A stretch of DNA of 64,000 bases, taken from Erythrobacteraceae bacterium E2-1 Yellow Sea (GTDB lineage Bacteria > Pseudomonadota > Alphaproteobacteria > Sphingomonadales > Sphingomonadaceae). The stretch spans positions 62,001 to 126,000 of the forward strand of contig JADCLP010000004.1 of the NCBI GenBank assembly GCA_014983025.1, written 5' to 3'. Positions 27,826 to 36,185 of the stretch are shown in pieces; within the stretch, counting starts at the first letter, position 1; every line of letters begins with the position of its first letter. The translations under genes were made by a program, and so were the position numbers. The notes beneath the pieces were generated by a model, which was not told the DNA's origin, did no database searches, and worked only from the letters and a program-made list of their open reading frames with translations.

Positions 27826-29286
27826 ATGCAAATTCAATTCAGCGATGCAGTTCCTGCCGACCTCCGCGTGGTGGGCCATGTCGTAAGCAAGGATACCATG
27901 CCAGCAGGGCTGGAGCCTGCAATTACTGAAGGTGCTGAAGCGGCGCGTTTCAAGGGGCGGCCGGGCCAGCTGTTCGAAGCGTTTGTTACCCGCGATGGCA
28001 AATTGTTGCGCCTGGCATTGAGCGGCGCGGGTGATGCCACAGGAGACGATCGTAGCGCCAATCTGGAAAAGGCAGGGGCAACGCTGACTGCGAAATATCT
28101 GTGTTCTGGCGAAACCGCGCTGGCAGTGGATTTTTCAGGATCTGGCTTGACTGCAGAACAGGCTGCTGCCGTTTTGCTGGGCCTGCGTTTGCGCAGCTGG
28201 CGGCACGATATCTATCGGACCAAGCTGGCCGATGAAAAGAAGGTTTCTTTGGTCAAGGCGGTTGCAGTCAACGCCCCAGAAGGCACAGAAGCCGCCTGGG
28301 CGGTGAATGATGCCATTGCCCAAGGGGTGGAATTTACCCGCATGTTGGTGGCCGAACCTGCCAACAAGGTTTTTCCTGTCAGCTTTGTTGAGCTGTGCCA
28401 GGAAAAATTTGCCGGCACCGGTGCGCAGCTTACCGTGCTGGACGAAGATGAAATGGCCAAACTGGGCATGGGCGCCCTGCTGGGTGTTGGGCAGGGCTCT
28501 CGCCAGCCATCGCGCCTGCTGGCGATTCGTTGGAATAATGGCCCGAAGGGTGGCAAGCCCACGGTTTTTGTGGGCAAAGGTGTGACCTTTGACACTGGCG
28601 GTATCTCACTGAAACCCGGCGCAGGCATGGAAGACATGAAGTGGGATATGGGCGGCGCAGGTGCCGTTGCCGGTGCCATGCTTTCCATCGTCAAGCGTAA
28701 GGCCGCGGCCAATGTGATCGGCGTGGTCGGGCTGGTAGAGAATATGCCAGATGGCAATGCCCAGCGTCCCGGTGATGTCGTCACCAGCATGTCTGGCCAG
28801 ACAATCGAAGTGATCAACACCGATGCCGAAGGGCGTTTGGTGCTGTGCGATGCGCTGCATTGGGCGCAGGAAGAATATGATCCGGCACAGATTGTGGATT
28901 TTGCCACGCTGACCGGCGCAATGATCATTTCGCTTGGCCATGAACATGGCGGGTTGTTTGCCAATGATGACAAACTGGCTGATCAGCTGCTGGGTGCAGG
29001 CAAGGGAAGCGGTGACAAATTGTGGCGGATGCCCTTGGGCCCTGCCTATGACAAGCTGATCGACAGCCCGATTGCGGACATCAAGAATGTTGGCCCGCGT
29101 TACGCCGGGTCTATCACTGCAGCACAGTTCCTGCAGCGCTTTATTCGCAAGGGTACGCCTTGGGCGCATTGCGATATCGCGGGCATGGTGTGGGCGGACA
29201 AGCCGGGTGCCACATGGGACAAGGGCGCAACCGGTTATGGTGTGCGCCTGATCGATCGCTTTGTGTCGGACAATCTGGAAGGGTGA
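27826..29286 (+). CDS. pepA: Leucyl aminopeptidase (M17)
   Basis: This 486-residue cytosolic zinc/manganese aminopeptidase removes N-terminal residues from peptides. The catalytic C-terminal half contains VGKGVTFDTGGISLKPG, the MKWDMGGAGAV segment and the NTDAEGRLVLCDAL signature, which hold the metal ligands and the bicarbonate-binding arginine. A GGAG box precedes the ATG. Homologues can also bind DNA as recombination or transcription factors, which cannot be judged here. It is divergent from lptD and is followed by holC after a repeat region. Confidence 0.95.
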   Translation: MQIQFSDAVPADLRVVGHVVSKDTMPAGLEPAITEGAEAARFKGRPGQLFEAFVTRDGKLLRLALSGAGDATGDDRSANLEKAGATLTAKYLCSGETALAVDFSGSGLTAEQAAAVLLGLRLRSWRHDIYRTKLADEKKVSLVKAVAVNAPEGTEAAWAVNDAIAQGVEFTRMLVAEPANKVFPVSFVELCQEKFAGTGAQLTVLDEDEMAKLGMGALLGVGQGSRQPSRLLAIRWNNGPKGGKPTVFVGKGVTFDTGGISLKPGAGMEDMKWDMGGAGAVAGAMLSIVKRKAAANVIGVVGLVENMPDGNAQRPGDVVTSMSGQTIEVINTDAEGRLVLCDALHWAQEEYDPAQIVDFATLTGAMIISLGHEHGGLFANDDKLADQLLGAGKGSGDKLWRMPLGPAYDKLIDSPIADIKNVGPRYAGSITAAQFLQRFIRKGTPWAHCDIAGMVWADKPGATWDKGATGYGVRLIDRFVSDNLEG

Positions 29287-29318
29287 TTGCTCTTCTGGTG
29301 CTTGGGGGTGGGGAGACT

Positions 29319-29450
29319 CATCCTCAAGCAGCGAAGCGAGAGGATAAGAAGCCCATCCTCAAGTAGCGAAGCGATAGGATAAGAAGCCATCCTCAAGTAG
29401 CGAAGCGATAGGATAAGAAGCCATCCTCAAGTAGCGAAGCGATAGGATAA
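29319..29450 (+). repeat. 34-base direct tandem repeat, four copies, abutting holC
   Basis: Four head-to-tail units start at 29319, 29354, 29388 and 29422. The unit begins CATCCTCAAGTAGCGAAGCG and continues ATAGGATAAGAAGC. Copies 2 and 3 are identical; copy 1 is 35 bases long with two substitutions, and copy 4 stops at GGATAA. Each unit has an outer ATCCT/AGGAT dyad. The array ends 11 bases before the holC ATG, so its last AGGAT may act as a distant ribosome site. There are no spacers, so this is not a CRISPR. Confidence 0.92.
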
Positions 29451-29460
29451 CTAAAGTACC

Positions 29461-29901
29461 ATGCGCGTCGATTTCTATCAGCTTAGCCGTGACCCGGTGG
29501 AACGGGTGGTGGCCATGCTGGCGCGCAAGGTGCTGGAAGCAGGCGAGCGCTTGCTGATCGTCTCCAGTGATGCTGACCAGCGCGCAGATCTCTCGAAAGA
29601 ATTGTGGCGCGCCGGGCCGGAACATTTCCTGGCCCATGGAGAGGCAGCCGACGGGCAGGCGGATCGCCAGCCAATTTTGTTGAGCGACATGATGGATGCA
29701 CCCAATGGTGCGCGTATGGTGCTGTTGGCAGATGGGTGCTGGCGGCCAGAGGCATTGGGCTTTGACCGGGCACTGCTGGTGTTCGGCGAAGGCGAAACAG
29801 AGGCTGCGCGGGCATTATGGCGTGAACTGGATGGTGCCTTGGATGTCACGCGGGAAATCCACAAGCAGGATGAGCAGGGCCGCTGGCGCGCCGGTGGGTG
29901 A
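29461..29901 (+). CDS. holC: DNA polymerase III chi subunit
   Basis: This 146-residue clamp-loader accessory protein connects the polymerase III holoenzyme to single-strand-binding protein. The start MRVDFYQLSRDPVERVVAMLARKV, then the GERLLIVSSD and FLAHG segments and a VLLADGC strand, follow the chi pattern. It lacks a normal close ribosome box; the nearest AGGA belongs to the tandem repeat. The gene lies between pepA and ndk on the same strand, a common pepA-holC arrangement. Confidence 0.9.
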   Translation: MRVDFYQLSRDPVERVVAMLARKVLEAGERLLIVSSDADQRADLSKELWRAGPEHFLAHGEAADGQADRQPILLSDMMDAPNGARMVLLADGCWRPEALGFDRALLVFGEGETEAARALWRELDGALDVTREIHKQDEQGRWRAGG

Positions 29902-29994
29902 CCTTCCTGCCACTTGCAGTTGTGCGTCGCTGGCGCTAGGGGCGCGCCGCAATCCGATAAAACATATATTCACGTTACCGAAGGAACCAAGATC

Positions 29995-30417
29995 ATGGCG
30001 GTTACCCGCACCTTTTCGATCATCAAGCCCGATGCCACCCGCCGCAATCTGACCGGCGCTGTTACCAAGATGCTTGAAGAAGCTGGCCTGCGCGTTGTCG
30101 CTTCCAAGCGCATCCACATGACCAAGGAACAGGCAGAAGGCTTTTACGCCGTGCACAGCGAACGCCCCTTCTTTGGCGAACTGGTTGAATTCATGATGAG
30201 CGAACCTGTGGTTGTGCAGGTGCTGGAAGGCGAAGACGCCGTGGCTCGCAATCGTGACATCATGGGTGCGACCAACCCGGCAGAAGCTGCCGAAGGCACG
30301 ATCCGCAAGACACATGCCCTTTCGATCGGCGAAAACACCGTCCACGGTTCGGACAGCGATGAAAACGCTGCCATCGAAATCGCCTTCTTCTTCAAGCCGG
30401 AAGAAATCGTCGGCTAA
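29995..30417 (+). CDS. ndk: Nucleoside diphosphate kinase
   Basis: This enzyme exchanges the gamma phosphate among nucleoside triphosphates through a phosphohistidine. The 140-residue protein has [13 protein letters not shown] at the start, the [11 protein letters not shown] segment and the active-site NTVHGSDS with His117. The ATG at 29995 follows AAGGA; the frame can be read from 29914, but that part has no homology character. A terminator-like hairpin follows the gene. Confidence 0.97.
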   Translation: MAVTRTFSIIKPDATRRNLTGAVTKMLEEAGLRVVASKRIHMTKEQAEGFYAVHSERPFFGELVEFMMSEPVVVQVLEGEDAVARNRDIMGATNPAEAAEGTIRKTHALSIGENTVHGSDSDENAAIEIAFFFKPEEIVG

Positions 30418-30440
30418 TTGCGACTCGCAATTGCGATTGG

Positions 30441-30482
30441 AAAAGGGCCCTGCTGCAGCGATGCGGTGGGGCCTTTGCTTTT
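30441..30482 (+). terminator. Probable terminator after ndk
   Basis: AAAGG-G-CCC (30442-30450) pairs with GGG-G-CCTTT (30468-30476) with one G-G mismatch, across a 17-base loop. A short T-rich run (TGCTTTT) follows. It lies 24 bases past the stop of ndk. Confidence 0.5.
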
Positions 30483-30573
30483 CAGCCAGTTAGTGCCCGA
30501 TTCGGTGGTTCGCCCCGTAAGGTGTATATTGTAGCATCGTCACATAACGCGTTTTCCATGAGGGGAGAGGAAT

Positions 30574-31311
30574 ATGCGTGCTTTACTGATGCTTTTCGCG
30601 GTGGCCTGTTACTTCGCGTTCTTTGCCACATTCCTGTATCTGGTCGGCTGGATTGGCGGTTTCGATGCCTATTTGCCAACCACGGTGAACAAGGGGCTTG
30701 AAGCTGCCCCGATGATTGCTGTGTTGATAAATCTGGCATTGATAGCTTTGTTTGGCATCCAGCATTCAGTCATGGCGCGGCCGGCTTTTAAGAAAAGCTG
30801 GACCAAGATCGTTCCGCCAGCTGCTGAACGCAGTTTTTACCTGCTCTCAACTGTTGTCATGCTGGCCATTATTTTCACCTATTGGCACCCGATTGAAGGC
30901 AGTCTGTGGTCGGTGGAAAATCCAACGGCGCGTATGGCGATATGGGCATTGTTCTGGATCGGCTGGGCGATCCTGTTCATTGCAACATGGCTGCTCAACC
31001 ATTTCGAACTGTTTGGTTTACAGCAAGCCTGGTATCATTTCCGAGGCATGGAACTGCCAGCGCCAAAGATGCGTACGCCGTTGTTCTACAAGGCGGTGCG
31101 GCACCCGATTTACACCGGGTTCTTCATCGCCTTCTGGGCCACGCCTGACATGACCTATGGGCATCTCGTCGCCTCTGTCGGTTTCACGATCTATATCCTG
31201 ATTGGCATCGCCTATGAGGAAAAGGATCTGCTGCGCGTTTTCGGTGAAGAATATGCACAATATCGCCGCCGTGTTGGGGGACTGTTGCCGGGGATTGGCA
31301 AGGGCAGTTAG
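30574..31311 (+). CDS. mddA: Probable methanethiol S-methyltransferase (MddA-like, NnrU/ICMT superfamily)
   Basis: This 245-residue integral membrane protein has about six helices. The IQHSVMARPAFKKSWTKIVPPAAERSFYLL stretch (read as the HSVMARP and AERS motifs) and the C-terminal KAVRHPIYTGFFIAFWATPDM / EEKDLLRVFGEEYAQYRRRV pattern match membrane methyltransferases. They resemble in particular MddA, which makes dimethyl sulfide from methanethiol with AdoMet. A GGGAGAGGA box precedes the ATG. NnrU-like or isoprenylcysteine-type relatives are the alternatives. It is convergent with purN. Confidence 0.65.
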   Translation: MRALLMLFAVACYFAFFATFLYLVGWIGGFDAYLPTTVNKGLEAAPMIAVLINLALIALFGIQHSVMARPAFKKSWTKIVPPAAERSFYLLSTVVMLAIIFTYWHPIEGSLWSVENPTARMAIWALFWIGWAILFIATWLLNHFELFGLQQAWYHFRGMELPAPKMRTPLFYKAVRHPIYTGFFIAFWATPDMTYGHLVASVGFTIYILIGIAYEEKDLLRVFGEEYAQYRRRVGGLLPGIGKGS

Positions 31312-31318
31312 GCCCTGA

Positions 31319-31909
31319 TTACGCCTGACGCGCCAGATATGCGTTGAGCGCGCGCGGATAGAGCTGGTGTTCGGCAAACAGGACGCGCGCGGCCAGCGTA
31401 TCAGCGGTGTCGCCTGGCTGGATCGCGACCTGCGCCTGACCCAGCAATTCGCCATCATCCAGTTCCGGCGTCACCGCATGCACGCTGGCGCCGCCATGGC
31501 TGTCACCTGCCTCAATCGCGCGTTGATGCGTATGCAGCCCCTTGTATTTGGGCAGCAGGGATGGGTGGATATTGACGATCCGCCCGGCCCAGCGATTGAC
31601 GAATCCCTCTGACAATATGCGCATATAGCCTGCCAGCGCGATATGATTGGCACCGGCATTTTTGACCGCCTGTTCCATTGCGGCGTCATGATCGGCGCGG
31701 GACATGCCCTTATGTGGCAGGGCAAAGGTTGGTACACCTTCCGCTTGGGCCAGCGCCAGCCCACCTGCATCAGGGTTGTTGCTGGCGACCAGCACGACAT
31801 CATAGCGTGAATCCGGCATGCGGCTGGCATAAAGCAGCGCGGCCATATTGGTGCCGCTGCCGGAAATGAAAATGGCAACGGGTTGGCGGGGCATGCCTGC
31901 CTCAGCCAT
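31319..31909 (-). CDS. purN: Phosphoribosylglycinamide formyltransferase
   Basis: This enzyme uses 10-formyl-tetrahydrofolate to formylate GAR in purine synthesis. The 196-residue protein carries [16 protein letters not shown], the ALAGYMRIL segment, the [20 protein letters not shown] active-site region and [15 protein letters not shown], with the catalytic Asn, His and Asp. The ATG at 31909 overlaps the purM stop by eight bases (ATGGCTGA); another ATG five codons later is possible. It is transcribed with purM. Confidence 0.95.
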   Translation of the reverse strand: MAEAGMPRQPVAIFISGSGTNMAALLYASRMPDSRYDVVLVASNNPDAGGLALAQAEGVPTFALPHKGMSRADHDAAMEQAVKNAGANHIALAGYMRILSEGFVNRWAGRIVNIHPSLLPKYKGLHTHQRAIEAGDSHGGASVHAVTPELDDGELLGQAQVAIQPGDTADTLAARVLFAEHQLYPRALNAYLARQA

Positions 31910-33008
31910 TATGCGTTGCTTCCCAATCCGCCTTGGCTGACCATGTTCCGGCAGATCCACGCACGGTGCAGCCCTTGGCCCCTTCCGTTATAGAGCCGAC
32001 AGTAAAGGCTGTTTCGCCCGCCTGGCTGAGTTCCTGCAGCACTTCATCCACGCGTGAAGGATCAACCGCCAGCACCATGCCCACACCGCAGTTGAAAGTG
32101 CGCGCCATTTCGCCGGGTTCAATATTGCCCTGCGCCTGCAGGAAGGCCATCAGGCGAGGCTGTTCCCAGGCGTCTGCGTTGATCACGGCATGGGCGCCAT
32201 TGGGCAGAACGCGCGGGATATTTTCCAGCAAGCCACCACCTGTAATATGTGCCAGCGCATCGATCGCGCCGCTGCGAATCAGCGGCAGCAGGCTTTTCAC
32301 ATAAATACGGGTGGGTTCGATCAGCGCGTCGATCAACAACCTGTCCTGATCGAAGATAGCGGGACGGTCCAGCTTCCAGCCCTTGTCAGCAGCCAGACGA
32401 CGCACGAGTGAATAACCATTGGAATGGACGCCTGATGAGGCAACGCCGATCAGCACATGGCCTGGCTTCACCTGGTCACCCGTCAGCTGCTCACCACGCT
32501 CCACAGCGCCCACGCAAAAGCCGGCTAGATCATAATCGCCAGCACCATACATGCCGGGCATTTCCGCCGTTTCACCACCGATCAGCGCACATCCCGCCTG
32601 TTTGCACCCATCTGCTATCCCGGCGATTACACGTTCGGCCACGCCATTTTCCAGCTTGCCTGTGGCAAAATAGTCCAGAAAGAACAGCGGTTCTGCGCCC
32701 TGTACGATTAAATCATTCACGCACATGGCAACCAGATCGATTCCCACCGTGTCGTGCCGGTCAAAATCGATGGCCAGTTTCAGCTTGGTTCCAACGCCAT
32801 CATTGGCTGCCACCAGAAGCGGGTCACTATACCCGGCAGCCTTGGGGTCAAAAAAGCCGCCAAACCCGCCCAGTTCAGCGTCAGCACCCGGTCGGCGAGT
32901 GGCCTTGACCAGCGGGCCGATCGCCTTGACGAGGGCATTGCCCGCATCGATAGAGACACCGGCGCTTTCATAGGTATAGCTTGTGGGCGATGAGTTATTC
33001 GTAGACAT
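31902..33008 (-). CDS. purM: Phosphoribosylformylglycinamidine cyclo-ligase
   Basis: This ATP-dependent enzyme closes the imidazole ring to AIR in purine synthesis. The 368-residue protein contains [20 protein letters not shown], the [15 protein letters not shown] motif, [12 protein letters not shown] and [17 protein letters not shown] prefer the ATG at 33008 (MSTNNSS) because its AAGG box lies nine bases away; the ATG at 33014 is only three bases from that box. It is divergent from the DUF2066-like gene. Confidence 0.95.
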   Translation of the reverse strand: MSTNNSSPTSYTYESAGVSIDAGNALVKAIGPLVKATRRPGADAELGGFGGFFDPKAAGYSDPLLVAANDGVGTKLKLAIDFDRHDTVGIDLVAMCVNDLIVQGAEPLFFLDYFATGKLENGVAERVIAGIADGCKQAGCALIGGETAEMPGMYGAGDYDLAGFCVGAVERGEQLTGDQVKPGHVLIGVASSGVHSNGYSLVRRLAADKGWKLDRPAIFDQDRLLIDALIEPTRIYVKSLLPLIRSGAIDALAHITGGGLLENIPRVLPNGAHAVINADAWEQPRLMAFLQAQGNIEPGEMARTFNCGVGMVLAVDPSRVDEVLQELSQAGETAFTVGSITEGAKGCTVRGSAGTWSAKADWEATHNG

Positions 33009-33080
33009 AATCATGCGCCTTTACCCTTTCGCGCTTGGAATTCCACTCGCCTTTCGGCAAAAGGCAGCCGGTTTTCCCCG

Positions 33081-34358
33081 ATGACCCTGAATTTGAACCT
33101 CCCTCGTGCCTCGAATGCCCTCCTTGCGACGGGTGTCGTGCGCCTGTCTGCCGCGCTGGCAGTGCTGGTTGCGCTTGCCTTGGGCGTGGCGGCGTTGGTG
33201 GCCCAGGTCGATGGCGACCGGGGAATCGCGCCGATTGCTGCCAGCAGTGATATTGGCGTTAGCGGTATAGAGGTGGATGTAACCGGCAAGAATGCACAGG
33301 AAGCGCGCGAAAAGGGCTGGCAACTGGCGCAGAAACTGGCCTGGAAAAAGCTCGATATGTCGGAAATTTCCGACAGTGAGCTCGAATCGCTAGTGTCATC
33401 CATTGTGATAGAGCGTGAACGGATCGGTCCCACGCGTTATATCGCGACCTTGGGGGTGATTTTCGACAGAACGCGTGCCGGCAGATATTTTGGCAATGTT
33501 GCGCAACAAACCCGTTCGACACCCATGATGCTGTTGCCTGTAACGGTCAGTGGCGGCACCTATACCATGTATGAAACGCGCAACCCCTGGCAACGCGCAT
33601 GGGCAGAATTCCAGCCAGCGACCAGCCCTGTACACTATCTGCGACCGGCTGGTTCCGGCGGCGATTCGCTGATGCTGACATATGGCCAGACCGGGCGGCG
33701 CAGCCGTTTGTGGTGGCGCGCCATTCTGGACCAGTTCGGTGCTGCAGATGTTTTGGTTGCTGCGGCCAATTTGCAGCACGAATGGCCGGGTGGGCCAATT
33801 CACGGCACTTTCACGGCACGCCATGGCCCCGATGGTCGCAAGCTTGCCAGTTTTGAGATGACGGCGAAAAACCCGGCTGAGCTGCCTGATATGCTGGCCA
33901 AGGCAGTGATACAATTTGACAGCCTGTTTCAGAAGGCGCTGGCTGATGGCAAGCTGGCACCCGATCCCACGCTGAATATGGTTGCTTCGCCAGACATCAA
34001 CCCGGCGCTTCAACAGTTGATCGATATTGGACGTGCACTGGAAGCGCGCGATACAGCACTGGCGGCTGGTGAGATAGTGGAGGGCCAGCAATTGACACCT
34101 TCCGCCACCACAGCGGCAATCGTTGCTGGTTATGTCGTCCAGTTCGCCAGCCCGGATGCCAGTTCAATCGATGCGACACTGGGCAGAATCAGGCAGGTAC
34201 CTGGTGTTCGTGGTGCTGCCACCACCAGCATTGCCATTGGCGGTACTTCGGTAATGAACGTCAGTTTTGCTGGATCGCTGGACCAATTGGCTGCAACCTT
34301 GCGGTCACAAGGCTTTACGGTTCGCCAGGGCAGCAATGCGCTCGCCATCAGCAACTGA
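33081..34358 (+). CDS. DUF2066-like exported protein upstream of hdaA
   Basis: This 425-residue protein has one N-terminal hydrophobic segment (about residues 20-45), which makes it exported or membrane-anchored. A region near residues 60-150 (VDVTGKNAQEAREKGWQLAQ, VIERERIGPTRYIATLGVIFDR) resembles DUF2066, whose genes are often between purM and hda in other proteobacteria; that synteny holds here. The C-terminus carries a ferredoxin-like stretch (GVRGAATTSIAIGGTSVMNVSF). Function is unknown. It reads into hdaA after 14 bases. Confidence 0.6.
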   Translation: MTLNLNLPRASNALLATGVVRLSAALAVLVALALGVAALVAQVDGDRGIAPIAASSDIGVSGIEVDVTGKNAQEAREKGWQLAQKLAWKKLDMSEISDSELESLVSSIVIERERIGPTRYIATLGVIFDRTRAGRYFGNVAQQTRSTPMMLLPVTVSGGTYTMYETRNPWQRAWAEFQPATSPVHYLRPAGSGGDSLMLTYGQTGRRSRLWWRAILDQFGAADVLVAAANLQHEWPGGPIHGTFTARHGPDGRKLASFEMTAKNPAELPDMLAKAVIQFDSLFQKALADGKLAPDPTLNMVASPDINPALQQLIDIGRALEARDTALAAGEIVEGQQLTPSATTAAIVAGYVVQFASPDASSIDATLGRIRQVPGVRGAATTSIAIGGTSVMNVSFAGSLDQLAATLRSQGFTVRQGSNALAISN

Positions 34359-34372
34359 CCTGTCGTGCGCCC

Positions 34373-34981
34373 ATGTCGCAGATTGCCCTTCCACTTTCGC
34401 TTCGTGACCGCTCCGATCCAGACCGGATTGTGATCGGAACAGCCAATCATGCCGTGCAAGAGGCACTGGCTCATCCCGATGAATGGCCGTTCCACACAGC
34501 CGTGCTAACAGGCCCAGCGCGTTCCGGGAAAAGCCTGCTTGGCAGATGGGCCGCCGGGCAGGGCGTTATAGTGATCGATGGGGCCGACAGCGTTGACGAG
34601 ACGGAATTGTTCCATCGCTGGAATGCGGTGCAGGAAAGCGGCACCCCACTGTTGTTGATTGCTGACAAGCAGCCTTGGAACATTGCTTTGCCTGATCTTG
34701 GTTCCCGGCTGGGTGCTGCCTTGCAGCTGGAAATCGGGGTCCCTGATGATGAAATGATGGGGCAGCTGCTTGAAGTGATTGCGGTGCAGCACGGCCTGGC
34801 TCTGGCCGATGGGGCGGTGGAATATCTCACCACACGCGCGGAACGCAGCTATGCAGGAATTGAACGCCTTGTGCTGACAATCGACCGTTTAAGTCTTGAA
34901 CGAAAGGCACCAGCCACCATGTCAATCTGGCGCGCCGCCTTGGAGGCAACGCAAGGTCCGGAACAAGCCCGCTTGCTTTAA
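34373..34981 (+). CDS. hdaA: DnaA regulatory inactivator HdaA
   Basis: This 202-residue DnaA-related AAA+ protein lacks the DNA-binding domain IV. The N-terminus MSQIALPLSL contains the QxxLPL sliding-clamp binding motif at residues 3-8. The P-loop is GPARSGKS (47-54). Walker B is weak (GVIVIDGADS), and a lid-like region follows with AERSYAGIERLVLTID. In Caulobacter HdaA stimulates DnaA-ATP hydrolysis with the clamp after initiation. The gene starts 14 bases after its upstream neighbour. Confidence 0.88.
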   Translation: MSQIALPLSLRDRSDPDRIVIGTANHAVQEALAHPDEWPFHTAVLTGPARSGKSLLGRWAAGQGVIVIDGADSVDETELFHRWNAVQESGTPLLLIADKQPWNIALPDLGSRLGAALQLEIGVPDDEMMGQLLEVIAVQHGLALADGAVEYLTTRAERSYAGIERLVLTIDRLSLERKAPATMSIWRAALEATQGPEQARLL

Positions 34982-35007
34982 GCGGTGTTTGGTGGGAGTA
35001 ATTGAGT

Positions 35008-35718
35008 ATGTTCGCAAGGCTAACTGCCTATCTGGACTCGATCCATGCACGCGATCCGGCACCGCGTTCGCGCTGGGAAATCCTTTTGTATCCAGGTGTT
35101 TGGGCGCTGGGTTTTCACCGCATTGCGCATTGGCTGTTTGAAGCGAAGCTGTATTTCCTCGCTCGGCTGGTCAACCATATCGCGCGCCTGTTGACCGCAA
35201 TTGATATTCATCCCGGAGCACAGATCGGGGCCAATTTCTTCATTGATCATGGTTTTACCGTGATCGGAGAAACAGCTGAAATTGGCGATAATGTGACGAT
35301 TTACCAATGCGTGACATTGGGGGGTACCAACCCCACCAATGGCCAGGGTGGCAAACGGCACCCCACACTGAAAGATAACGTAATCATTGGTTCTGGCGCG
35401 CAGATCATTGGCCCGATTACCGTTGGGGAACGCGCGCGCGTTGGCGCAAATGCCGTGGTCACAGAAGATGTGCTGGAAGGCGCGACAATGATCGGGCTGA
35501 AGGCGCGTTCAACATTGGTGCCCGCAGAGGAATGGATGAAGGAATTCCTTCCCTATGGTACGCCGTGCGAAGACCCGTGCGAAAGCACAGGTGCTGTGGG
35601 CCGTGATTGCGTGGAAAAGCTGGAGAGCGAGATTTCGTTCTTGAAGGCAGAGATCGAGGCGCTGAAACAGCTTCACAGTGGCACAGTGCGTTCACGCCGC
35701 AGCGGGACGGATGATTGA
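35008..35718 (+). CDS. cysE: Serine O-acetyltransferase
   Basis: This enzyme acetylates serine with acetyl-CoA in cysteine synthesis. The 236-residue protein is of the short EpsC-like type: RIAHWLFEAKLYFLARL, then the IDIHPGAQIGANFFIDHG left-handed helix, GDNVTIYQCVTLGG and GAGAQIIG-like hexapeptide repeats. A C-terminal coiled segment (KLESEISFLKAEIEALKQL) follows. The ATG at 35008 is favoured by a GGGAG box nine bases upstream, over the TTG two codons earlier. It follows hdaA by 26 bases. Confidence 0.93.
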   Translation: MFARLTAYLDSIHARDPAPRSRWEILLYPGVWALGFHRIAHWLFEAKLYFLARLVNHIARLLTAIDIHPGAQIGANFFIDHGFTVIGETAEIGDNVTIYQCVTLGGTNPTNGQGGKRHPTLKDNVIIGSGAQIIGPITVGERARVGANAVVTEDVLEGATMIGLKARSTLVPAEEWMKEFLPYGTPCEDPCESTGAVGRDCVEKLESEISFLKAEIEALKQLHSGTVRSRRSGTDD

Positions 35719-35751
35719 TGGAGCAATGCGATTGATGGAGACTGATCGATA

Positions 35752-36117
35752 ATGGCGAGTGTACCGGGACCGGGGCCAGCAGGCTCAATCATTGCTTTCC
35801 CGGGGCGCATCCCCAGTCAGATTGGTTTCTCACGCGAAGAGCTGCAACGTATTCTGGACCTTTACGGTCGCATGGTCGCGGCAGGCCAATGGCGCGATTA
35901 CGCGATGGATTTCAGCCGCGATGCCGCCAGTTTCGCTGCCTTTCGGCGTACTGCAGAACGCCCCCAGGCACGAATAGAAAAGCGCCCTGCCTTGCGCAAC
36001 CGGCAGGGTATGTGGACACTGTTCGGCGAACACGGGCAGGTGTTGAAGCGCGGGCATGAACTGGCCGGTGTTCTGGCCCCAATGGAACGGCGGTTGCTGA
36101 GGGCTGTGGACGAATAG
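35752..36117 (+). CDS. DUF2794 family protein
   Basis: This 121-residue protein contains the DUF2794 core: IGFSREELQRILDLYGRMVAAGQWRDYAMDF, then an arginine-rich region with RIEKRPALRNRQGMWTLFG. It has no signal peptide or membrane helix. The family is restricted mostly to alphaproteobacteria and has no defined role. No clear ribosome box is seen before the ATG. It is the last gene of the cysE cluster and ends 11 bases before a bidirectional terminator. Confidence 0.85.
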   Translation: MASVPGPGPAGSIIAFPGRIPSQIGFSREELQRILDLYGRMVAAGQWRDYAMDFSRDAASFAAFRRTAERPQARIEKRPALRNRQGMWTLFGEHGQVLKRGHELAGVLAPMERRLLRAVDE

Positions 36118-36127
36118 CCGCATGAAA

Positions 36128-36156
36128 AAAGGGCCCGTACCAAGTACGAGCCCTTT
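36128..36156. terminator. Bidirectional intrinsic terminator
   Basis: AAAGGGC-CC-GTAC pairs with GTAC-GA-GCCCTTT across a CAA loop, flanked by A-rich and T-rich runs on both sides. It lies between the convergent DUF2794 gene and the membrane-protein gene, and so can stop transcription from both directions. Confidence 0.85.
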
Positions 36157-36185
36157 CTCTTCCAATTGTAATATTGGCTACCGGA

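Noticed and set aside
29319..29450. CRISPR-like array
   Set aside because: The units are directly adjacent without spacers and no cas genes are near. It is a simple tandem repeat.
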